A DNA stretch of 64,000 nucleotides from positions 248,001 through 312,000 of the forward strand of contig JAIUPT010000024.1 of assembly GCA_022315425.1 (NCBI GenBank), in the 5' to 3' direction. The translations under genes were made by a program, and so were the position numbers. Under the pieces are notes generated by a model. The model was not told the origin of the DNA. It searched no databases and worked only from the letters and a program-made list of their open reading frames with translations. The DNA is from Pseudevernia furfuracea (lineage: Eukaryota; Ascomycota; Lecanoromycetes; Lecanorales; Parmeliaceae). This document shows positions 34,006 to 42,390 of the stretch, piece by piece (position 1 is the first letter of the stretch; each line of letters starts with the position of its first letter).

Positions 34006-34473
34006 TTAAACAGTATCAAAGGCTTTCGGCATCACCTTGTGGTTCAACTGCTGCGACGACAATTGAGACCATGGCAGCAATGGTCGAGAGGACGAAAAGG
34101 TTGTCAAGTAACAGGAAATCGATCCAATAATTTTCTGCGGAGGATGAATAGAGAGATAGCAGCAGAGGGGTTGCAGGAAGACCGGAAGGTCTCGGTGGAA
34201 GAATATTCTGCGCACGGACTTGACCCGGATAAACCTCGGGACCGGTTGGTCCTGGATGATTAGCTCGAAAATCTGCTCAATGGCCAACGCAGGCTGGCAG
34301 CAATGTTGCGGCTTCTCAGTCACCCACCAAGTGAAGAGCGTGTGTAGAGTAAATGACAGCTGGAAAGATGCTAACAATGGTGTGTACGGGTCATAGTCTT
34401 GATGGTGAGCCTTACGCATAGCCACAGATTCATAGTCGAGGCCTGTTTCGGTTTCTGTCTCGCGGGCGGACAT
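34006..34473 (-). CDS. Hypothetical ORF (155 aa), weak, between X325 gene and reductase relic
   Basis: The ATG at 34473 begins MSARETETETGLDYESVAMR, followed by YDPYTPLLASFQLSFTLHTLF, a possible membrane segment. In another frame near the 3' end the DNA reads NYWIDFLLLDNLFVLSTIAA, which is more membrane-protein-like than the annotated frame. So this may be an eroded membrane-protein gene or one with an unplaced intron. It is not part of the metalloreductase relic next to it. No family recognised. Confidence 0.25.
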   Translation of the reverse strand: MSARETETETGLDYESVAMRKAHHQDYDPYTPLLASFQLSFTLHTLFTWWVTEKPQHCCQPALAIEQIFELIIQDQPVPRFIRVKSVRRIFFHRDLPVFLQPLCCYLSIHPPQKIIGSISCYLTTFSSSRPLLPWSQLSSQQLNHKVMPKAFDTV

Positions 34474-34632
34474 ATAATTCTACCACCACCCAAAGTACTC
34501 CGTTAATAACACAACGTTATTGACCTCTCCTTTGTCATGCTGTCGGGGAGAGCCCGGAGACGAGTTGGGAATCATGTCAGCCAGGTGTTGTCAAATTTGA
34601 AAGACTGACACCGGTCCAAGGATCAATAATGA

Positions 34633-35609
34633 TCACAACGCCCATGTTGCCCAGAGGTATGCCCACGAGTCGCCTTCCTGACCAAAATGCCAAAGCCAGA
34701 GCCCGAGGTAGTTCAAAGCAAAGAAGAAGTGCGAGAAGTAAAAAGTCTCGCAGAATCGCTGATGAATATAGAGCAGCGAGAGGATGACGACCCCGAAAAG
34801 AGGCCCCATGCTGGTACACCCGTGTGCTGTCCCAATATAAGCAACCACAGGTTACGTAACATGAGGCTTTCCTTTACCTTGAAGCCCCCAGGCTTGTAGA
34901 ATTGCTTATGCAGAGCCGCGTATCCTCCATCATGCAGAGGCGCCACTATGTAGGGCACAGTGTGAGCCACATTGAAACCGAACATCGACCATCCGACCCA
35001 GTGATGGAAAACATTGAGCTTTTTATGGCCCAGAACTGCCAGGAGAGTCACCAGATTGGCCTTTTCAGATAATACTACCAAGAGCGGCATCAGGGAAACC
35101 GCCATCAATCCGGTCCTGATAGCCAGTGTAGGCGAGTCGTATGGACGGTGCTGGCGATAGTAAGGCCGTACTGCGAAGGTCAAAATGAACAAAATTACAA
35201 CGCCGAACAGCAGGAAGAAGACGATGCCAAATGATGGGAACCTCAATCTGTCACCAAAGGCGCCATTGAAGCGCCGGTGAAAGAGATACCGACGGATGGC
35301 TTGCACTTTATCAACCAAGGACGAACCGATGCTATAATACCCAAAATGCACAGTAGTATCAAGCGGCTCATCGGTCATATTGATAACAATGAGACAAACT
35401 TTAGCCCGTGAAAGGTTGCGAGCAGCTTGGACTTCAAGGCAGGGATTGTTGTTGCATTGAGGATCATTCAACGGTGATTCGTCGGAGGGATTGTCTCGAT
35501 GACCTGAACGTTGTCGAATGAATAATCTCTTGATGGCAGCGAAAGAAGTGTAGGGGAATAATATAGAGGAGGGGGTATCTTGGACAGGAAAGAGTATCAG
35601 GCCATTCAA
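34633..35609 (-). pseudogene. Truncated ferric/cupric reductase relic (FRE family)
   Basis: The text is clearly FRE-family: NPCLEVQAARN, a membrane segment FGIVFFLLFGVVILFILTF, then RTGLMAVSLMPLLVVLSEK and GHKKLNVFHHWVGWSMFGFN, with the first heme His pair, VAHTVPYIVAPL and GGYAALHKQFYKPGG. An intron (GTAAAG..GGACAG) leads to HTGVPAWGL; then a 1-nt frame change is needed to read GVVILSLLYIHQRFCETFYF, the second His pair and DSWAYLWATWAL, ending in TGA where relatives have Trp. The FAD- and NADPH-binding half is absent. Frameshift, stop and missing domain show a non-functional copy. It is divergent from the Ctr gene at 36260 across a region with one copper-response-like site, so it was probably once co-regulated. 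Confidence 0.75.
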
Positions 35610-35827
35610 GGTATGTTATTGACCAACATATTGCAGTTGAATTAACCCAAAGAAGGGAAAAACGAAAACGGACTGTCGTCCACAGGCGTACCATTAAACA
35701 ATCCATGCTCCAACGGAAATCTCGACCTGTCGGAGAAGCCTGGGTTGGTTCTAGTTGGTACCAGGTTCGCGCGTTGTCTTCTTTCGCACTTTCTCGGCAG
35801 TGTGATCTCCGGTTGCACCGCTGAATA

Positions 35828-35835
35828 CTTGCTCA
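35828..35835 (+). promoter_or_regulatory. CTTGCTCA copper-response-like site
   Basis: ATACTTGCTCA (35825..35835) differs by one base from the 11-mer shared by the cluster. It lies 425 bp before the Ctr ATG at 36260 and in the 5' flank of the FRE relic. Confidence 0.45.
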
Positions 35836-36259
35836 AAATTGCGCACATGAAATGGTTTGGTAATGCAATCACAAATAACCTCACAATCAAACACATGACT
35901 TTGTAATAAGCAAGACAAACGATTGATTGGTGATTTATACACAGCCTTCTTGCGTAAGTGTCCCAGGCCTTCTCAACACAGAAGGATGCAAAGTCAACAA
36001 CAGTGTCGCAGCCCACAGCTCGGCTCGGTTGTATGCATCCGTATGACTCTCATTTGGAACCGATCCGAGTTCCAACATCATTGGCTTAGAGCGTCCATTG
36101 ACAACTTGACGCCACTTACCTAGCAGCTGACTCTCAACATAGCTGCTAACATTATCCGTAAATCACCACGCCTCACGACGAGCTCTCTCTAAAACTATCA
36201 GTCTCTGAAACCTCCCCTCGGTTTTGTCTATTTACAGAACCATCAAAGTTGCAATCGAC

Positions 36260-37060
36260 ATGATGACAACTTCAGTGGCTACGGCCATGGCAACGAACAC
36301 CTTAGATATCCCAATGGCCAGCTCAAACTCTACAGCGCCTGGGATGAGCATGCCAGGTATGGATATGGGTGGCTCGGAGAATTGTAAATCCTCAGTACGC
36401 GTCGCCTCTGGCTCATGACTTTCCCTTCCTCATCTACGCAGCTTACGCTCTGTAATAGATGTTTTGGAACTGGTACACCCTCGACGCGTGCTTCCTATCG
36501 ACGACATGGCACATCACCTCAAGAGGCATGTTTGTCGTTTCATGCATCGGCGTCATCGGTCTTGTGCTTCTTCTCGAGTTCCTGCGCCGCCTGCAGCGCG
36601 AATACGATCGGTCGGTCCAGCAACATGCAATGAGCGATGCCAAGGCAGGTCGTGCTTCCAGCACTTCGAAGTTCGGCAGGAATTGCAGTGTCAGTAGTGA
36701 TAGCAACGCCAGCATAGAGGATCCGCCTCATTCCGCCGTCCCCCTGCTGGGAGAATGGGAACGGCCCTTACCGCTGAGAAGACCTGGTCATGTCCCAACC
36801 GTGTTCCAGCAAGCCGTTCGCGCGGGAATATACACACTGCAATTTTCCGTTGCGTATATGGTCATGCTCTTGGCCATGTACTACAACGGGTATATCCTCG
36901 TCTGCATCTTCATAGGGGCCTTCATCGGCTTTTTCATGTTCTCTTGGGATGCACCTGGCGCTGCAAACATGTAAGGATTCTCTTCCCAGGCCGGGGGCTC
37001 TCGCTGACGGCAATTACTTTGACTAGTGCTTCATCTGAAAACGCCGCGTGCTGCGCCTGA
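36260..37060 (+). CDS. Ctr-family copper transporter A (226 aa)
   Basis: Exons 36260..36394, 36459..36970 and 37027..37060 join in frame. The extracellular N-terminus is Met-rich (PGMSMPGMDMGG), the Mets copper-binding motif. The first splice junction yields ENCKSSMFWNWYTLDACFLS, the conserved entry to TM1. TM1 (FVVSCIGVIGLVLLLEFL) is followed by a ~90-residue cytosolic loop rich in Ser. TM2 holds MVMLLAMYYNGY with the MxxxM selectivity motif, and TM3 holds GAFIGFFMFSW with GxxxG packing. The C-terminus ends AACCA; a CC pair at the end is a cytosolic Cu(I) hand-off site in Ctr proteins. Ctr proteins work as trimers importing Cu(I) at the plasma membrane. Intact, all motifs present. Upstream copper-response-like site at 35828. 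Confidence 0.92.
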
Positions 37061-38692
37061 GTTGGTCCGATTGCTTCCAAATGGCAGAATACACGCAATG
37101 TTATTTTTTGGCATAAAACTACCACGATTCATTGGGGAAAACCAGCAGAATCTGCTTTACGATAGACATCAACTGCCTTTACACATGTCTTGCGTCTTAT
37201 CATCTAGGAGTGTTTACGGTCTGCAACGCTTGGACCACCGCCTCTCCTGTCTCACTTTCCGTACTGCATGAACCAATTAGCTCCTGCCAGAAAGGCGCAC
37301 ACTCCTGCTTCCAACCAATAATCCCATGTCCGATCTCCCCTTCCCCACCCATAACCGACGACATCTGTCCGGTGACTCCACTGCCTCCCACGCCAAGACC
37401 CCGTCTCTCCCCCAACTCTGATTCGTTCTTGCCATGCGGCATACATTGGAGCTGAATAGTATGGAGCATTGCAGTAGCTTCCCTTCCGCCACTGCTTGAT
37501 CTGACGCGCGCAGTGAGGTCGCCATGTCGACTCAAAAGGCGCAGAGGAAGATACCAGCAAGCTCGGCCTACCCAAAGGGAAGAGAGGAGACTGCAAGAAG
37601 ATAGGAAATAGAATGAACGGCTTACCGTATCCGCAGCTGCACGAGTCCCCCTCATAATCTGGCCGCACCACTCGGGATGCCCAGCCTCGCAGCTGACGTG
37701 CGTAGGCGCCGTGAGGGGAACGGTGGGGTTGTGGAAGAAGATTGCCGCAGCTGCCTGCGAGGAGAAGGCGGGGTGGATGACGGCTACCGCACCACCATCT
37801 TGGGAAGAGCGGACGGAGCCGGGTGGAGAATTTGAGCCGCACACGTTTTGGGAGGGGGAGGGAAAATGTATGATAAGTCAAGATTGAAAATAGGATAGGC
37901 TAGAGAACGTGGCTAGTAATGCAGTGCTACTGTGCTTGGAACGAAGGAAGGCGATAGGAGTTGGGACTGGGAAGGATATCCCAAGATGCCAGCGCTGACT
38001 TTAGGAAAGTCGGGTAAGGTATTGTTTCAGCTGCTGGTTTCTTCCAAGGAGAAGGTTCTTGCGGGACCATTATTCCGTGCTCTGTTCGCAATGGCATAAT
38101 CCTTGGATCCCACACACGTACACACTCGCGTGGGTTCATCAAAAGGCGGTAAGTGACAGTGACAGTGACACGTTGACTGAGCAAGTTTGCGAGTGTTTAT
38201 GCTGATCCGTCGGTGGTATCGGCCATGACGCAGCATAAATGCGCAAACTTGCTCACGCTAAACCAAAGACATTTATAGTATACATTCTTCGTGCCCTCTG
38301 GTTAGAGCACCGTGATATTGATTGTTCCATCTTCTCTTCTATAAAGACGCTGATCAAGCTGCTAAGAGGAAGAGGAAAACAGGCAGCCAGCTGAATTCTT
38401 TGTTGATGTTGACGTTGTCGTGCTTGCCTCTGGAGGGATGCGCGACAACATCACAAAGATGTCTGAATCTGAGAAACGCTCGAAAGGTAAAGGTAGGTGA
38501 CAACCCTCTCGCCATTGCATGCTCCGTATTGGTTGTCTTAGCCAATGGGGGCGCCATTCTCAATTAGATTCGTCTTCTGCCCTGTTTCGAGATTCGTCTG
38601 CTGCTTACTCGACAACGCCAGAGGTGATGACTTGTCGCCAGGGTAAGACAGGACCGCCGGTGAATTGTTGAAATGGCACGTGGAGCCATGCT
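37061..38692. other. Between the two Ctr genes: possible unrecognised minus-strand gene
   Basis: On minus, 37621..37844 is open and ends at a good GTAAGC donor (37618..37623), with a TTGCAG acceptor about 50 nt further on. The upstream exon would read AAAAIFFHNPTVPLTAPTH and EAGHPEWCGQIMRGT. The same stretch is also open on plus, so GC content may explain it. The pair of copper-response-like 11-mers at 38178..38255 lies about 300 bp upstream of that minus ORF. I cannot name a product. Confidence 0.3.
38178..38255. promoter_or_regulatory. Inverted pair of AAACTTGCTCA copper-response-like sites
   Basis: TGAGCAAGTTTGCG (38178..38191) is the perfect reverse complement of CGCAAACTTGCTCA (38242..38255), with a 50-bp spacer. 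Each arm contains the cluster's shared 11-mer. A 14-bp exact inverted repeat of a motif found elsewhere only upstream of copper genes is unlikely to be chance. Confidence 0.6.
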
Positions 38693-39320
38693 TCAGTGGC
38701 TTGTAGGCGCGGAGAAACGGCCAGCAACCAGATTGCCGAGAAATGTACCACCAAGGACTGACATAAAGTACCCCACATTCAAGCTCATGACCGCCAACAT
38801 CCTGGGTCATAATTATCAGTTTAAGGTGAAGAGAAAGCCGAGATAAAACCTACAGCAGATAACCAACCCCAGCAATGACCACATCTAAGCATGCTCGCGG
38901 TACATCTTGCGTGATCCTCCACGGCCGCACGCCCGAAACCCTCCTGTCCAAGGCAGCCATGCTCCCTGGGTTGCTTTTCTCGCTGGAGAGGCTCGTCTTC
39001 GACTCATCCGCGCTCAGCCGACTCTTCTTTTCTTCCTCCTCTGCGCCCGCAATGATATACCGGCGCCTTGATTCCATCAGCTGCCATCTCCGCTCTTGGA
39101 CCGCTCGTAGTGCGAACAAGGCTCTGAAAATGGTGGCGAGGATGATAAGAAAGATACAGGTGCCAGCGTATTGCCCCGTTCTCGAAGGCGTCCAAGAGGT
39201 GGAGTAGAGCGGGGTAGTGGTAGAGGTGTAGAAGATGATTTGCATGTTGGACAGAGACATGGTGGCTGCATTAGAATTTGAGGAGGACATGGGCATGGAT
39301 GCTGAAGACGAGAAGGACAT
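38693..39320 (-). CDS. Ctr-family copper transporter B (191 aa)
   Basis: Two exons (38854..39320 and 38693..38801) around a 52-nt GTAGGT..CCCAG intron. The first ATG is 39320. The N-terminus has Met clusters (SASMPMSSS, ATMSLSNMQIIF), then TPLYSTSWTPSRTGQYAGTC into TM1 FLIILATIFRALFAL. The cytosolic loop carries EEEEKKSRLS and Ser-rich text. After DVPRACLDVVIAGVGYLL the splice leads to MLAVMSLNVGYFM, with MxxxM, and then VLGGTFLGNLV, with GxxxG. The tail lacks a terminal CC pair, unlike transporter A. Membrane order and motifs fit a Ctr protein of the shorter, vacuolar/plasma-membrane type; location cannot be told from sequence. It is divergent from the intact metalloreductase across about 1 kb holding one copper-response-like 11-mer. 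Confidence 0.9.
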
Positions 39321-39748
39321 GTTCACTATGTCGGTGAGATGAATAGGATGATATTGGAGACAGGAGAGTCGGAGAGAGATGGATCAGGATGGGAATTAGT
39401 TATTCATCGAATATGTTTCCTAGGCGCATAAGGGGTGCACGTGGAAATGGTGACGCGTTATAGGTAGTTAGTATGGGGTTGTGCGGTCAACGAGGCTCCC
39501 CCGCAAGGTCAGTGTCACGGCATCCGGTTGACGGCAATTGCATGTATCTAATCTATAGCGTCTCGGCTGAGCAGCTTACACTCATACTCATACTAATGTG
39601 AACAAGGGCCATGCTTAGATGGGTAAGATGATAAGATGTGAGGGGATTTGAGAAGATTTTCGGGAAGAAGGCTAAGGTAGTAGAAGATGTCATAGACGTT
39701 GATAGCCGGTGAAAAAGAGGCCATCAAAAATTAATGCCGTTTCAATAT

Positions 39749-39781
39749 GATTGGATGATTGGATGATTGGATGATTGGATG
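39749..39781. repeat. Short tandem repeat, 8-bp unit GATTGGAT
   Basis: Four units, seen directly, within the intergenic region between Ctr B and the metalloreductase. Confidence 0.85.
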
Positions 39782-39952
39782 GCAACGTATACTATTAGTA
39801 TCACAACCATGGCTTTTGGTCGAGTCCTAAACATCGGTCTCCCTCGGTCGTGTGCCTGCTTGGACCCTTAAACATGCACGTGATAACCCAAGTTGAATTG
39901 AAACGTGGGATTGGCGCCGTGGCGGAGACTTTGCGGATTGTTTGCGTGGGTT

Positions 39953-39963
39953 TGAGCAAGTTT
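39953..39963 (-). promoter_or_regulatory. AAACTTGCTCA copper-response-like site
   Basis: TGAGCAAGTTT on plus, an exact copy of the cluster's 11-mer, about 380 bp before the metalloreductase ATG (40339) and 630 bp before the Ctr B ATG (39320). Confidence 0.6.
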
Positions 39964-40338
39964 CTGCAGCAGTGCAGGGCCTTGACATGAAGCTAGCGTA
40001 AACGCTCGGCTTTCCCCTTTTCCAAAATTACCACCCGTACCAACACCAGTTACCCGACCGTTAAAATACCACGCGGAACTGTATCCACTAAGGTAACTGC
40101 CCGCCTACCTTACCTTATGTGCGTGTCGACAAAGCGACTTTGCATTCTCACAAAGTCCCCACCCTTTCGCTTACCCTTCCCTCAGTAAAAGGTGGCGAGA
40201 TGTACGATAGTCAAAGTAATCGAAGCATCTGACGGAAAGTAGTACCTGCTATCTATTTCACCATTTGCCCCTACTTTCTTCCAACTTTTAAATCTTGCCC
40301 AACCGACTCGGCGGCACAAGAACCGACATTAAGCAAAC

Positions 40339-42390
40339 ATGGACTCATCTTCCATGTCGAGTTCGGATGGCATGTCCAGTATGGAAGGGATGGGGATGGA
40401 TATGGGCTCCGATGGCATGTTTCGACCCGTCAATCAGATGCTGGCTCGCACTTACTGGTACCTCGTCGCCGCCTTCTTCGCGTTTGCATTGTTCCTCACA
40501 AGTGTTGGGGCTATCGAGTCTTGGTCGCGGTCAGTACCCTGCCCTACTTGACCCGCTGCAATTTCTGGCCCACTAGCCACAGCCATTGCTGATTTTGCTC
40601 TGATTTTGCTCTTTTCAAGTAAACGGTCATCTCATGCGCTTTCCCTTTCTCACCCGACCAGACCTCGGACTTTTGCATCCCAAGTGTATGCCACGACACT
40701 CGCAATCTCCAGAGAGATTGCCTATCCTCAAGTGGTCCGCTTCAATCAGCCTGGCTGGGTATGGTTAAGTCCTCCGCCTTTAGGGCGATCGCTGGTCATA
40801 CTCTCATACTGGACCATCATTACCCTGTTGCTGACCACTGGGTCAATTGTCCACGACGCATATTACTGGGAGCGTATGGGGTTTAGGGCGGCATGGGTGT
40901 CTGTCACACAGGTCCCCTTTATCTTCCTCCTAGCCGGCAAAGTCAATATTGCCAGCTTCTTTCTCGGATCTTCTTACGTTGATGTGAATTGGCTTCATAG
41001 ATGGGTGTCCCGAACCCTCTTTGTGACGGTCACCATTCACGGTTTATTCTTCTTAAGCGAATGGGTTCGGGCGGATTTCATTCGCATCGAGTTGGAGATG
41101 ATGCCGATGGTCAAGTACGGCCTTGGGCTATGGGCAGTACTGGTCTGGACTACAATTAGCTCTCTCATCCCTCTCCGGCGCCTGTGCTACGAGTTCTTCG
41201 TGCTTCAACATATCGTCTCAGCTGGCGTGTTCCTGTGGTTGTTGCATGTCCACGTGCCTGCGTATGCATCCTATAACGTCTGGATGGCGGTGGCTTTCGC
41301 ACTTTCGGGTCGAGTGTACCGATTCTGTATCTTACTCTGCCAGAACATTGCCTTTCGGAAGAAGACGCTCGGCTTGATTGCTGGCAAGCGACTAGGCCAC
41401 TTCGCGGAAATACAGGCTTTGGTTGGAGAAATTACAGTGCTAACTGTCCATGATGTCGGATTCGCTTGGAAGGCTGGACAGCATATCCTCTTGTGGTGCC
41501 CAACCTTGGGACCTTTGGAATCACACCCTTTCACAATCGCAAATGTCCCCGATCATAATCGCGGGAACGGTCTCAACAAAGTGCAGTTGATCATACGTGC
41601 TCGCTCTGGCTTCACACGAAAGCTCCTGCGACGAGCCACTTCCTCGACTACGGTGACAGCATTCTTAACAGGTCCTTTCGGCAATCTTCCCACTTGGAAT
41701 ACTTATGAGACTCTCGTTCTCATCTCCGCATCCACCGGTGCTTCATTTACCCTCCCAATTCTTGAGACCGCCCTTAACGACCCTTGCTGCGTGAAAAGGA
41801 TTGATTGCCTTTTTCTCGTTAGGCAAAAATCGCACATCAACGGCTACCTCTCTCGGCTGCAAGCTGTAGCTTCTGATTCCAGGTATTCAGAAATCTCGTT
41901 GTATATCATGGTTGCCGTCACAGGCAAACAGGTGGACCCTATCTGTGAAGATGATGCTGCATTGGAACTCAGAAGCCTGTCGACTTCCAGCTCTTTCCAC
42001 GCGTCTGCCATGACTCTGATGCAATCTCACTTAACGATGTCAGAAAGGTCTTCCTCTAATTTCGACAAGGTGGTTGCTGGTTCCGAATTGGAAAGCTCGA
42101 CAGAAAAACAGGGGCATAATATAGGGGTCAGAGCCAATGAAGGACACCACGATCGTTGTACTGAGAAAGACAGAAAAATCCGGTATGCATTGGGGAGACC
42201 GAGTCTTGCGGATTTCGTGCGGGAGCCCGTTGAGGCGTCGGCAGGAGAAACCTCCGTCATAGTCTGTGGGGGCAAGAGCTTGACATCCACCGTGCGGAAT
42301 TGTGTAGCTACATTGTCAGATGAGCGGGCAGTTCATAAAGGCACCGGTGCGCAGGGCATTCATCTTCATGTCGAAGAGTTTGGATTGTGA
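40339..42390 (+). CDS. Ferric/cupric reductase (FRE family) with Met-rich N-terminus
   Basis: Two exons (40339..40529 and 40620..42390) around a 90-nt intron give 653 aa. The first 28 residues are MDSSSMSSSDGMSSMEGMGM-type, very rich in Met; then comes a membrane segment WYLVAAFFAFALFLTSVGAI. The ferric-reductase domain has heme-ligand pairs HRWVSRTLFVTVTIH and HIVSAGVFLWLLHVH, an FAD site ESHPFTIANVP and an NADPH site LVLISASTGASFTLPIL. The C-terminal segment has VIVCGG and ends IHLHVEEFGL. All cofactor motifs are intact. The enzyme should pass electrons from cytosolic NADPH via FAD and two hemes to extracellular Cu(II) or Fe(III). It lacks the long N-terminal extracellular domain of typical FREs. 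Neighbouring Ctr genes and a shared promoter motif favour a cupric role. Confidence 0.93.

Noticed and set aside
38295..38315. TCTGGTTAGAGCACC resembles a tRNA D-arm
   Set aside because: No matching T-arm or acceptor stem downstream.
40593..40611. Two TTTTGCTC copies inside the metalloreductase intron
   Set aside because: Located in the pyrimidine-rich 3' end of an intron; composition explains them better than a regulatory role.
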